From Proteobacteria bacterium UBA7415 (GTDB lineage Bacteria; Pseudomonadota; Gammaproteobacteria; Arenicellales; Arenicellaceae): a stretch of DNA of 64,000 nt. The stretch is from NCBI GenBank assembly GCA_002470515.1, contig DKML01000020.1, positions 87,730 to 151,729 of the forward strand, in the 5' to 3' direction. The notes beneath the pieces are model-generated. The model was not told the DNA's origin and searched no databases. It was given only the letters and a program-made list of their open reading frames with translations. Below are positions 43,731 to 53,781 of the stretch, in pieces. Positions within the stretch are counted from its first letter, which is position 1, and each line of letters opens with the position of its first letter. Position numbers and translations under genes: made by a program.

Positions 43731-44174
43731 ATGAAGCGCAAAATTTTGGTGGTGAATGGCCCTAACTTAAATTTGTTAGGAGAACGTGAGCCGGAAATCT
43801 ATGGAGCTCAGACTTTATCTGAGCTTAATCAGTGGCTTAGCGATAGTGTTAACGACGCTGAATTAACCTTTTTTCAATCTAACCATGAAGGAGAGATCGT
43901 TGATTTCTTGCAAGAACAGCGACATAACTGTGACGGGTTGGTTATAAATCCTGGCGGCTTAACTCATTATTCTATTTCCCTGCGCGACGCTATAGCAGGG
44001 TGCCAGTTGACGGCGGTCGAAGTACATATTTCAGATATCTATAGTAGAGAGGCGTTTAGACAAGTGTCTCTTATTAAGGACGTTTGCATAGCGCAAATAT
44101 CCGGTCACGGTAGCGCTGGTTATTTGGAAGCTATCGAACTACTCATCCGACACTTATCAAAAAACAGTGCTTAA
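43731..44174 (+). CDS. aroQ: 3-dehydroquinate dehydratase, type II
   Basis: Dehydrates 3-dehydroquinate to 3-dehydroshikimate through an enolate mechanism; the type II enzyme is a dodecamer. At 147 residues it has the usual size. Signatures: VVNGPNLNLLGEREPEIYG with catalytic Tyr, FFQSNHEGEIVDFLQE, VINPGGLTHYSISLRDAI, and EVHISDIYSREAFR with the catalytic His. Strong ribosome-binding site AGGAAGGAG. With aroE and aroB immediately upstream it completes three consecutive shikimate steps. Confidence 0.96.
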   Translation: MKRKILVVNGPNLNLLGEREPEIYGAQTLSELNQWLSDSVNDAELTFFQSNHEGEIVDFLQEQRHNCDGLVINPGGLTHYSISLRDAIAGCQLTAVEVHISDIYSREAFRQVSLIKDVCIAQISGHGSAGYLEAIELLIRHLSKNSA

Positions 44175-44193
44175 GTTCTGTTGATTTTCTTAA

Positions 44194-45318
<1,125 letters not shown>

Positions 45319-45414
45319 TCTCGCGCGCAATTTAAGACCTAAGAGCGAGACTGTAACGAAAAGTAACGTTTCTCGTTGAATCTATATAAAAATTTGAATA
45401 ATTGAGGATTAATA

Positions 45415-45732
45415 ATGTCTTTTTTCATTTCTGATGCTATGGCTCAAACCGCTGCAGGCGGCACAAGTACGTTTATGAGCCTATTACCAATGGTTGTTTT
45501 GTTTGCGGTTTTCTATCTATTGCTGATCCGCCCACAACAAAAGCGCCAAAAAGAACATCGCAATATGGTTGCCGATTTGGCTAAGGGCGACGAAGTCGTC
45601 ACTATGGGTGGAGTGCTTGGAAAAATCACTAAAGTTGAAGACAACTTTGTAAGATTGGAGATAGCAAACGGCACTGAAGTACGTCTGCAGCGCTCTTCTA
45701 TTCAAGCAATGATGCCTAAAGGCACTTATTAA
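45415..45732 (+). CDS. yajC: Preprotein translocase subunit YajC
   Basis: Small inner-membrane protein of the SecDF-YajC accessory complex. The 105 residues include one transmembrane helix (about 20-38, LPMVVLFAVFYLLLIRPQQKRQKE, split here as helix plus the RPQQKR motif) followed by a cytosolic domain with LAKGDEVVTMGGVLGKI. The motif RPQQKR next to the helix is diagnostic. GAGGATT precedes the ATG. It sits 96 bp after tgt and 175 bp before secD, the standard order. Confidence 0.95.
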   Translation: MSFFISDAMAQTAAGGTSTFMSLLPMVVLFAVFYLLLIRPQQKRQKEHRNMVADLAKGDEVVTMGGVLGKITKVEDNFVRLEIANGTEVRLQRSSIQAMMPKGTY

Positions 45733-45907
45733 GCTATTGGCACCTAGCTAAAGCGCTGAGCTAGTAGCGCCAGCTGATTGAACGCAGATTATCAATAATT
45801 TGTGATGCTGCACTATGTCTGAGTTGCTACACCAAAACTTTTTAGGTGCTGTGAGTAAGGAGTTCGCTACTTTTTAGTCGAAATAATTCGCTAACGTTAA
45901 AAATATT

Positions 45908-47767
45908 ATGAATCAAAATCCAGTTTGGAAATATCTAGCACTCGTATTTATTGTTACGTTTGGTTTGATCTACGCAATTCCTAATGTCTATCAAGCCGAA
46001 CCAGGTGTTCAAGTTATCGGTTCTCGAAATACTGTTGTTGACCAAGACGTTGTGGCGCGAGTGTCGCGCGCACTCGAAAACAGCGGTGTGCTGGTTAAAG
46101 CAATCAGTTTTGATGGCGAAGCAATAAGAGCTACCGTTGATTCAGAAGAAGCCCAGAATACCGCACGCGATGTACTAAAGAGCGCGCTGGGTGACAACTA
46201 TGCTGTAGCGCTTGCTGATGTGGCGACTACTCCCTCTTGGTTAAGTAGCCTTGGTGGTAAGCCTATGTTCCTTGGTTTGGATTTACGCGGCGGCGTGCAT
46301 TTCTTAATGCAAGTTGATATGAGCGCGGCTAAGGCCAAAGCGATGGAGAACTACGAAGCCGATATACGCCGCATATTAAGAGAAGAGCGAATTCGCTACT
46401 CAGGGTTGCAAACAACAGAAGTTGGCGATGTTGAAATGCGTTTTCGTACTGAAGAAGACGTTGTTAATGCGGGCAATAAGCTACGCCTAGAATTTCCTGA
46501 GTTGGGCCAATTCCAAAGACCAATTGATACAAGCTTTGAGCTACAACTGAGAATGTCTGAACAAGCGTTTTCGGAGCTGAGTAGAGCTGCTTTAAAGAAA
46601 AATATGTTGTCAATTCGCAACCGTATTGACCAGCTAGGGGTGTCCGAGCCCATTATTCAACAACAAGGTCTCGACCGTATCGTTGTGCAACTTCCGGGAG
46701 TTAAAGATCCTACCGAAGCCAAGAGCATCTTGGGTAAGACAGCAACTTTGGAAGTTCGGCTAGTTGACGAGAAAAATGCACTGGCGTCTTCAGTTCGCGG
46801 CAATGTGCCTATTGGATCTAAGCGTTTCAATTTTCGTGACGGTACACCGATCTTGTTAGAGAATCGCATTCTGTTCGCAGGCGAAAATATTGTTGACGCA
46901 GCGGCTACTTTTGACAGCCAGGGCGGCGGACAGGTAGTGAGTATCACATTAGATGCGAAAGCAGCTGCAGTAAATTCAGACGTTACGGGTGACAATATTG
47001 GTAACCGCATGGCGGTGGTCTATGTTGAAACTCGAATCAACCGCGAGCAACTAGCAAATGGTGACGAAAAAGTTACTACTAGCGAAGTAAAAGAGGTAAT
47101 TACCGCACCTGTTATTCGCGATCAACTAGGTAAACGTTTCCAGATTACTGGTTTAGATCGCCCCGGCGAAGCACAAGAGCTTTCGCTGCTGTTGCGTGCT
47201 GGTTCATTAGCTGCGCCTCTGTACATTGTTGAAGAACGCACAATTGGCCCGAGTCTTGGTGCTGAGAATATCGAAAAAGGCTTTAAATCTGTAGCGTATG
47301 GATTTCTGGCTGTACTGATCTTTATGATCATTTATTACCGACTGTTCGGTTTTGTAGCGAGCTTTGCGCTGGTACTTAACCTAGTGATAATTGTGGCTGT
47401 GTTGTCGCTGTTGCAAGCGACTCTTACTCTTCCGGGTGTAGCTGGAATGGTCTTAACTGTGGGGATGGCGGTTGATGCCAATGTGCTCATATTTGAGCGG
47501 ATACGCGAAGAATTGCAGGCTGGGGCATCGCCTCAGCTAGCGATTCATCGAGGTTATGACAATGCGTTCTCAACCATTATCGATGCCAATATAACTACAT
47601 TGTTGGCTGCGCTAGTACTGTTTAATTTTGGTACCGGTCCGATTCAGGGATTCGCGATCACATTGAGTATTGGCATCATGACATCCATGGTTACGGCGAT
47701 TTTTGTGACACGGATCTTAGTGAATTTAATATACGGCAACCGCCGACTCGACGGACTTAACATATAA
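45908..47767 (+). CDS. secD: Protein translocase subunit SecD
   Basis: Inner-membrane RND-related subunit that uses the proton gradient to pull exported proteins through SecYEG. The 619 residues match the family. One TM near the N-terminus (about 8-26), a large periplasmic P1 domain with MFLGLDLRGGVHFLMQV, RNRIDQLGVSEPIIQ and a second periplasmic region, then five C-terminal TMs with GMAVDANVLIFERIREEL, the proton-path Asp region, and GPIQGFAITLSIGI. It is followed by secF after 79 bp. Confidence 0.97.
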   Translation: MNQNPVWKYLALVFIVTFGLIYAIPNVYQAEPGVQVIGSRNTVVDQDVVARVSRALENSGVLVKAISFDGEAIRATVDSEEAQNTARDVLKSALGDNYAVALADVATTPSWLSSLGGKPMFLGLDLRGGVHFLMQVDMSAAKAKAMENYEADIRRILREERIRYSGLQTTEVGDVEMRFRTEEDVVNAGNKLRLEFPELGQFQRPIDTSFELQLRMSEQAFSELSRAALKKNMLSIRNRIDQLGVSEPIIQQQGLDRIVVQLPGVKDPTEAKSILGKTATLEVRLVDEKNALASSVRGNVPIGSKRFNFRDGTPILLENRILFAGENIVDAAATFDSQGGGQVVSITLDAKAAAVNSDVTGDNIGNRMAVVYVETRINREQLANGDEKVTTSEVKEVITAPVIRDQLGKRFQITGLDRPGEAQELSLLLRAGSLAAPLYIVEERTIGPSLGAENIEKGFKSVAYGFLAVLIFMIIYYRLFGFVASFALVLNLVIIVAVLSLLQATLTLPGVAGMVLTVGMAVDANVLIFERIREELQAGASPQLAIHRGYDNAFSTIIDANITTLLAALVLFNFGTGPIQGFAITLSIGIMTSMVTAIFVTRILVNLIYGNRRLDGLNI

Positions 47768-47846
47768 GTGAAGCCTGTTTGGAGCCACATATATACCTGT
47801 GGCTCTCCAGCAATGGCTTGATACAGCATCTTAGAGATATAAGACA

Positions 47847-48782
47847 ATGCAAATATTACCCAGTACCCTTTCGATAGATTTCATTCGACTTCGTTTTATT
47901 GCCATGCTGTTTTCGGTGGCGCTGATTTCGGTTGGTATCTACTCCCTTTCTACCCAAGGCCTTAATTTTGGTATCGATTTTTCTGGTGGAACCAAGATCG
48001 AATTGATATACGACCAAGATGTGTCAGTGACCGATATACGCGGCGTGCTCGATGCAGCTCAATTTGGTGAGTCGGTTGTACAGCATTTTGGAAGTAATAG
48101 AGATGTAATGATTCGTCTGCCACTGGCCGAGGGTCAATCCGACTCAAGCGTTAGCACGCGCATTATGGAGGCTCTAGGTGCATCCGACATCGGGCAGGGC
48201 ACTCTGCAAAGCGTAGAGTTCGTTGGACCGACATTTGGTAAAGAGTTGTTCGAGAAAGGCATCTTGGCGCTGGTTTACGCGTTGATCATGGTAATGATCT
48301 ACGTCGCGTTTCGTTTCGAATGGAAATTTTCTTTGGGCTCAGTCGTTGCACTTATCCACGATATTCTTATTACCGTTGGTATTTTCTCGTTGTTGAAAAT
48401 GGAGTTCACCATGCCAGTGCTTGCCGCCTTAATGGCGGTAATCGGTTATTCATTGAACGACACAATTGTGGTATTCGACCGTATTAGAGAAAACTTTAGA
48501 CGTCTACGAGATACAGACACTGAAGATACGATGAACATCTCGATAAATCAGACATTGCCTCGCACAATACTCACCTCACTAACGACCTTACTGGTACTGT
48601 TTGCGCTGTACTGGTATGGCGGCGAGGCCCTAACTGGGTTCGCGGCGACTCTAATCATCGGGGTCGTTATAGGAACCTATTCTTCAATCTTTGTAGCGAG
48701 CCCAACGGTTCTTGCTTTAGGTGCTAAATCGGATGATTTGATCATTGAAGAAGTAGAGAAAGAAGGCGCCGATTTACCTTAG
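47847..48782 (+). CDS. secF: Protein translocase subunit SecF
   Basis: Partner of SecD, 311 residues with six TMs. LNFGIDFSGGTKIEL is the SecF counterpart of the SecD LDLRGG motif; VGPTFGKELFEKGILALVYAL begins the TM bundle, and SLNDTIVVFDRIRENFRRLR is the conserved TM4-loop motif. The C-terminal TM has TGFAATLIIGVVIGTYSSIFVASP. It closes the yajC-secD-secF set; glyA follows after 54 bp, possibly on the same transcript. Confidence 0.97.
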   Translation: MQILPSTLSIDFIRLRFIAMLFSVALISVGIYSLSTQGLNFGIDFSGGTKIELIYDQDVSVTDIRGVLDAAQFGESVVQHFGSNRDVMIRLPLAEGQSDSSVSTRIMEALGASDIGQGTLQSVEFVGPTFGKELFEKGILALVYALIMVMIYVAFRFEWKFSLGSVVALIHDILITVGIFSLLKMEFTMPVLAALMAVIGYSLNDTIVVFDRIRENFRRLRDTDTEDTMNISINQTLPRTILTSLTTLLVLFALYWYGGEALTGFAATLIIGVVIGTYSSIFVASPTVLALGAKSDDLIIEEVEKEGADLP

Positions 48783-48836
48783 CCGCTTAAAAAGACACCA
48801 ACCCCCAAATTTAGAACTCCCAGATTGGAGAGAAGC

Positions 48837-50114
48837 ATGTTCCAGAAAGCTCATAACATCGAAAGTGTTGACCCTGAACTATGGCAAGCTATTGTTGATG
48901 AAAATACTCGTCAAGAAGAGCATATTGAGTTAATTGCCTCAGAGAATTATGCCAGTGCTGCGGTAATGCAAGCACAGGGCACTAAGCTTACTAATAAATA
49001 CGCCGAAGGCTATCCTGGTAAGCGTTACTACGGTGGTTGTGCCTATGTTGATGTGGCAGAAGATCTTGCCATCTCTCGTCTTAAGCAGTTGTTTAAAGCC
49101 GATTACGCAAATGTTCAACCGCACTCTGGTTCGTCTGCCAATGCGGCGGCTTATCAGGCACTGGTTAATCCGGGTGAGACAATCCTTGGCATGAGCTTAG
49201 ATCATGGTGGTCATTTGACACATGGGGCCAAGATTAATTTTTCCGGTCGTATCTATAACTCTGTTCAATATGGTCTAGATACTTCGACCGGCGAAGTCGA
49301 CTACGATCAGGTAGAAGCCCTAGCGTTAGAGCACAAGCCAAAAGTTATTGTTGCTGGATTTAGCGCCTATTCAAGAGTTTTGGATTGGCAGAAATTCCGT
49401 GATATTGCCGACAAAGTAGGCGCGTATATGATGTGCGATATAGCGCACGTCGCTGGTTTGATTGCTGCGGGTGTTTACCCTAGCCCAGTTGGTATTGCCG
49501 ACGTATGCACGAGTACTACACACAAAACTTTAAGGGGCCCTCGCGGTGGAATCATTCTTGCCAAAGCTAACCCAAGCTTAGAAAAAGCCCTTAATTCTCG
49601 CGTGTTTCCAGGCTCGCAAGGTGGTCCATTAATGCATGTGATCGCGGCTAAAGCCGTAGCGTTCAAAGAGGCGTTGGACCCTAGTTTTACTGATTACCAA
49701 AAACGCGTTGTTGATAACTCTAGAGCCTTAGCTCAAGCGCTTAAGGATCGTGGTTACCCCGCTGTTTCTGGCGGCACTGACAATCATTTAGCGCTTATTA
49801 GTTTGGTAGACAAAGGCATTACCGGTAAGGCATCAGAAGCAGCACTTGGTGCCGCAAACATCACGGTTAATAAAAACAGTGTTCCTGGTGACCCGCAAAG
49901 TCCGTTTGTTACAAGCGGTATTCGTATTGGCACGCCAGCGATCACTACTCGAGGTTTTGGCTTAAAAGAAATGGGAATGTTGGCAGCGTGGATGGCCGAC
50001 GTTATGGACTCAGTGACCGTAGAGGGTCAGTTTGACCAAGCCGTGTGTGACCGAGTGAAGGGCGAGGTTGTGGACCTGTGTGCGCAATTCCCCGTTTACG
50101 ACTACAATGACTAA
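48837..50114 (+). CDS. glyA: Serine hydroxymethyltransferase
   Basis: PLP enzyme interconverting serine and glycine with transfer of the hydroxymethyl carbon to tetrahydrofolate. With the ATG at 48837 the product has 425 residues; an upstream TTG (48825) is in frame, but GGAGAGA just before the ATG shows the start. Key segments: [39 protein letters not shown] Lys in [12 protein letters not shown], and [24 protein letters not shown]. It is followed by nrdR after 49 bp, a pairing conserved in many gammaproteobacteria. Confidence 0.97.
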   Translation: MFQKAHNIESVDPELWQAIVDENTRQEEHIELIASENYASAAVMQAQGTKLTNKYAEGYPGKRYYGGCAYVDVAEDLAISRLKQLFKADYANVQPHSGSSANAAAYQALVNPGETILGMSLDHGGHLTHGAKINFSGRIYNSVQYGLDTSTGEVDYDQVEALALEHKPKVIVAGFSAYSRVLDWQKFRDIADKVGAYMMCDIAHVAGLIAAGVYPSPVGIADVCTSTTHKTLRGPRGGIILAKANPSLEKALNSRVFPGSQGGPLMHVIAAKAVAFKEALDPSFTDYQKRVVDNSRALAQALKDRGYPAVSGGTDNHLALISLVDKGITGKASEAALGAANITVNKNSVPGDPQSPFVTSGIRIGTPAITTRGFGLKEMGMLAAWMADVMDSVTVEGQFDQAVCDRVKGEVVDLCAQFPVYDYND

Positions 50115-50163
50115 GTTTATTTAACTGTTTTATAACACCATCAACATACTTTTCTGAGCCATT

Positions 50164-50664
50164 ATGCGCTGCCCATTCTGTCAAAACGATGATACTCGGG
50201 TGATTGATTCGCGCCTCACCGACGACGGCGACGCTGTGCGTCGTCGCAGGTCTTGTGAAGCTTGTGGCGAACGTTTTAGCACAGTTGAGGAAGCGAACCT
50301 TAAGTTGCCGTTTATTGTCAAGTCTAACGGAAATCGAGAGCACTACGACGAAGGCAAGCTGGCTCGTGGTTTGGAGCGAGCCTTCGAGAAACGACCTGTT
50401 GAATCTTCGCAGGTAAGCCAAATTTTATACAGGATAAAGCGCAAGTTACTAACGAGCGGTGAACGCGAAATCGAAGCTAGGGCTATTGGCGACATCGTTA
50501 TGGACGAGTTACGCGACGTTGATCAAGTGGCCTACGTACGGTTTGCGTCAGTTTACCGTTCGTTTCAAGATGTCGATGCGTTTAGTGATGAGATTAAGCG
50601 ACTGCAAGCGCAGACCACGCACGGTCGACGCAATCTGAAACCAACCACAAAAGGCAAAAAATAA
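50164..50664 (+). CDS. nrdR: Transcriptional repressor NrdR
   Basis: Nucleotide-sensing repressor of ribonucleotide reductase genes. The 166 residues contain an N-terminal zinc ribbon with Cys3, Cys6, Cys31 and Cys34 (MRCPFCQNDDTRVIDSR ... SCEACGERF) and an ATP-cone domain (about 49-139, beginning PFIVKSNGNREHYDEGKLARG). It binds NrdR boxes in an ATP/dATP-dependent way; no nrd genes are in this window. Conserved position between glyA and ribD. Confidence 0.97.
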   Translation: MRCPFCQNDDTRVIDSRLTDDGDAVRRRRSCEACGERFSTVEEANLKLPFIVKSNGNREHYDEGKLARGLERAFEKRPVESSQVSQILYRIKRKLLTSGEREIEARAIGDIVMDELRDVDQVAYVRFASVYRSFQDVDAFSDEIKRLQAQTTHGRRNLKPTTKGKK

Positions 50665-50787
50665 TTTCTGCCATTTTTATGCGATTTGAAATTGTCGTAT
50701 CTCACAGTGCTGGCGTATTAGGCTTGACGACTAAATCTATGAGTTTTGGGCAAAGCGAGTCGCTAAGACTAGCAGGGGATCTTGATT

Positions 50788-51924
50788 ATGAGTTTTGAAG
50801 ACCAAGACAATCTTCTTATGCAGGAGGTGTTGGCGCTGGCTGAGCGAGGTCTAACCTCTACTCATCCAAACCCAATGGTCGCCTGTATTATTATGAATGA
50901 AGGGCAGAAAGTCGGAGTTGGGTATCATTCTCGGGCTGGCGAACCGCACGCAGAGCGCATGGCATTACTTGCTGCGGGTGATAATGCCCGTGGTGGTACA
51001 GCTTACATCAACTTGGAACCTTGTTGTCATCAAGGCCGAACGCCACCCTGCACCGATGCACTAATCGATGCGGGAATTTCTAGAGTTGTCGCTGCGATGT
51101 CCGATCCCAATCCTTTGGTTGCAGGTGGTGGGTTTGAACTGCTCACGGCCGCGGGAATTGAGGTTATTAGCGGTGTATTAGAAGATGAAGCGAGATGGCT
51201 AAACAAAGCGTTTGTCACTCGCATGACGACTGCAAAACCTTGGGTGACACTCAAGAGTGCCGCAACGCTTGATGGCCGCACCGCAGCGCACAATGGCGAG
51301 AGCAAGTGGATTACAGGCGACGCAGCTCGGACACACGTACAGCATATTCGCGCGGCGGCTTCTGCAGTACTCACCGGTATCGGAACTATACTCGCAGATG
51401 ACCCCAAATTGAATGTGCGGTTAGTTGACCACGCACGTCAACCCATCCGAGTAGTCATTGATGCCAAGCTAGAGATTCCTCTTAATGCCAAAATCATAGG
51501 GGATGATTCAAACTGCATGGTTGTTACGTCTATCGAAACTTCCAAACAAAAATTAGACAAGATTGCAGAGCTCGAGGATTTGGGTGTAGAAATTGCTCGC
51601 GTTAAAGCCCTTGAAGGATCTGATCGCTTGGATTTGAATGATGTTTTAGTAGAACTAGCTAATTGGCAGTTTAACCATGTTGTCGTTGAGGCTGGAGCGA
51701 AACTTAGTGGTGCATTTATCGAGGCCAACTTAATAGATGAGTTGGTGCTTTTTTACGCGGGCAGCATTCTTGGCGACAAAGGTAGAGGTATGTTCGACTT
51801 TAATTCATCCGTGAATTTTTCAGACCGAAGCGAATTTAAAATCAGAGACGTGAAAATGGTTGGTGGTGATTTTTGTGTTTCGGCGTTCCGTCAACAAGCG
51901 TTGCAGTATTTTGGGGTTCTTTAA
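50788..51924 (+). CDS. ribD: Bifunctional diaminohydroxyphosphoribosylaminopyrimidine deaminase / 5-amino-6-uracil reductase
   Basis: Deaminates and then reduces the pyrimidine intermediate in riboflavin synthesis. The ATG at 50788 (378 residues) has AGGGGA 8 bp upstream; an in-frame TTG lies at 50782. The N-terminal deaminase has the zinc site HAERMALL and PCCHQGRTPPC; the C-terminal reductase has LKSAATLDGRTAAHNGESKWITG, GIGTILADDPKLNVR and VVVEAGAKLSGAFIEANLIDEL. Followed by ribE after 90 bp. I see no FMN riboswitch upstream. Confidence 0.96.
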   Translation: MSFEDQDNLLMQEVLALAERGLTSTHPNPMVACIIMNEGQKVGVGYHSRAGEPHAERMALLAAGDNARGGTAYINLEPCCHQGRTPPCTDALIDAGISRVVAAMSDPNPLVAGGGFELLTAAGIEVISGVLEDEARWLNKAFVTRMTTAKPWVTLKSAATLDGRTAAHNGESKWITGDAARTHVQHIRAAASAVLTGIGTILADDPKLNVRLVDHARQPIRVVIDAKLEIPLNAKIIGDDSNCMVVTSIETSKQKLDKIAELEDLGVEIARVKALEGSDRLDLNDVLVELANWQFNHVVVEAGAKLSGAFIEANLIDELVLFYAGSILGDKGRGMFDFNSSVNFSDRSEFKIRDVKMVGGDFCVSAFRQQALQYFGVL

Positions 51925-52014
51925 TTCTTGATTTGAAACCTTGTTCCGAAGCGTTGTTTCGAGGAATAGGTTTTTAAGTCTAATTACCGTTTTATTTATA
52001 TGTGGAGTTAGTAC

Positions 52015-52608
52015 ATGTTTACAGGTTTAGTTGAAACGATTGGAACTGTTGTGAGCGCTACGCCAGTGGGCGGTGATGTGCGCATCACCATAAGTAGCGA
52101 AGAGTATGCCAAAAGGGATGTTTCTTTAGGCGACAGTATTGCCATTGACGGTGTGTGCTTAACCGTTATTGAGCGCAATGGCGCGGATATGAGCTTTGAC
52201 GTTTCGGTAGAATCAATTAATCATACATGCATCGGAAAATGGGTTACTGGCAAGCGCGTTAATCTGGAGATGGCGTTATTGCCTACCACACGACTCGGCG
52301 GCCATATGGTGTCGGGCCATGTGGACGGTATGGCAACGTTACTTGAGCTAAAAGAAGACGCGCGCTCATGGCGTATGCTGTTTAGGGTTCCAGAAGCTCT
52401 TAAACGATATATAGCTCAGAAGGGCTCCGTCACCTTGAACGGTACGAGTTTGACCGTTAATTCGGTGGACGACGACTGCTTTGATGTTAATGTGATTCCT
52501 CATACCTTTGAGGTAACCACACTTGGTGATCTTAAAGTAGGCGATCAAGTGCATATTGAAGTAGATCTAATTGCACGTTATTTAGAACGTCTATTGCAAA
52601 CTAGATAG
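52015..52608 (+). CDS. ribE: Riboflavin synthase alpha subunit
   Basis: Dismutates two 6,7-dimethyl-8-ribityllumazine molecules into riboflavin and the pyrimidine precursor. The 197 residues form two similar lumazine-binding halves: MFTGLVETIGTV with GDSIAIDGVCLTV and, in the second half, LGGHMVSGHVDGMATL with GSVTLNGTSLTVN. GTGGAG lies ahead of the ATG. In related genomes ribBA and ribH follow; here they are absent from the cluster, and a MAPEG gene comes next. The symbol ribE follows E. coli ribC/ribE usage and may be named differently elsewhere. Confidence 0.95.
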   Translation: MFTGLVETIGTVVSATPVGGDVRITISSEEYAKRDVSLGDSIAIDGVCLTVIERNGADMSFDVSVESINHTCIGKWVTGKRVNLEMALLPTTRLGGHMVSGHVDGMATLLELKEDARSWRMLFRVPEALKRYIAQKGSVTLNGTSLTVNSVDDDCFDVNVIPHTFEVTTLGDLKVGDQVHIEVDLIARYLERLLQTR

Positions 52609-52838
52609 GGAATCGAGCAACGCTTTGTTATACTCGCGCGCCTAAAACCAAGGTTTTTTGGTATTGTAAATACGCTCAGCGGACCTTAATCAATTTTTGG
52701 GTGTTCTATAAAATAGCCCTACTAAATAGGCCTACGAATACAGGCCTTGTATATAAAGCCTGTCAATTTTGCTTTAAGTCCTTTGAGGTCTTGATTAATG
52801 TCAACGAGCTGCATTCGACTCTCTTACGGTAGAAAATC

Positions 52839-53231
52839 ATGTTTATTACACCTTTGTTTGCTGCACTTTTAGCGCTGTTGTTTATTTATCTTTCTGTTGC
52901 TGTGGTCCGACTCCGTATTGGAAAAAATATTTCTTCTGGGCACGGTGATTTAATTTCATTAGAGCGAGCTATTAGAGCGCATGGAAATTTTGCAGAATAC
53001 GTACCCTTAACGCTTATTCTGTTGTGGTTTGTGGAAACGTTGACGATGTCTCGACTCATGGTCTTGGTATTGGGCGGCGTATTCGTAATCGGCCGATTGC
53101 TTCATGTTGTGGGCATAATGAATCCTAAGGACTGGATGATTTGTAGGCAGGTCGGAATGGCGTGTACGTTTGTGGTGATTACTGTGTTGTCTTTGTACCT
53201 TATCTATTTCTATTTTCCTGTTTCCGTCTAG
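52839..53231 (+). CDS. MAPEG family membrane protein (YecN-like)
   Basis: A 130-residue membrane protein with about four hydrophobic helices (about 4-24, 55-72, 76-95 and 105-126). ISLERAIRAHGNFAEYVPLTLILL is the family motif of bacterial MAPEG proteins such as YecN, and VFVIGRLLHVVGI continues it. Function in bacteria is not settled. It is a distant relative of the MAPEG protein at 14683. It lies 230 bp after ribE and 91 bp before nusB, exactly where ribBA and ribH usually sit. Confidence 0.85.
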   Translation: MFITPLFAALLALLFIYLSVAVVRLRIGKNISSGHGDLISLERAIRAHGNFAEYVPLTLILLWFVETLTMSRLMVLVLGGVFVIGRLLHVVGIMNPKDWMICRQVGMACTFVVITVLSLYLIYFYFPVSV

Positions 53232-53322
53232 ACGGCCTATATGCGCTACGCTACCTACACACAAAGCGCAGTGCGCAAAAAGCTCTCAAAATGCGAGCTC
53301 AAACAACTTATGAATCACGCTA

Positions 53323-53730
53323 ATGTCTAGTCGTCACAATGCCCGAAAAGCAGCCATTCAAGCCCTTTATCAATGGGACTTAACGGGGCAAGAAGCCAAC
53401 GAAATCGAAGCTAGCTTCGTGCAAATACACGATATGCAGAACGTTGATAAGCGCTACTTGCGTATGATTATCGACGGTGTTCCCGGTAATGCCGATGCGC
53501 TACAAGCAATGATCGAGCCCATCATTGAGCGACCATTCAAGGCTTTGGACCCTGTGGAACGAGCAATCTTACGCTTAGGCGCCTATGAACTTCGGTTTCT
53601 AGCGGATGTTCCGACTAAGGTTGTTCTCAACGAAATGATTGAACTTGCGAAAGTCTTTGGGTCTGATAAATCTTATAAATTCGTTAACAGCGTTATGGAC
53701 AAGCTCGCAAAGAGCGAACGTACTGCTTAG
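53323..53730 (+). CDS. nusB: Transcription antitermination factor NusB
   Basis: All-helical RNA-binding protein that with NusE (S10) recognises boxA and promotes rRNA antitermination. The 135 residues match NusB. Signatures are RHNARKAAIQALYQWDLTG at the N-terminus, DKRYLRMIIDGV, DPVERAILRLGAYELRF and the C-terminal VLNEMIELAKVFGSDKSYKFVNSVMDKLA. thiL follows after 51 bp, the conserved nusB-thiL-pgpA order. Confidence 0.97.
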   Translation: MSSRHNARKAAIQALYQWDLTGQEANEIEASFVQIHDMQNVDKRYLRMIIDGVPGNADALQAMIEPIIERPFKALDPVERAILRLGAYELRFLADVPTKVVLNEMIELAKVFGSDKSYKFVNSVMDKLAKSERTA

Positions 53731-53781
53731 TATAAGCAGCTACTGTATGCGGGCTTATCTACACGAGGCAATTGTCTGAGT

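Noticed and set aside
50665..50787. FMN riboswitch ahead of ribD
   Set aside because: The interval is short and lacks the conserved RFN core sequences.
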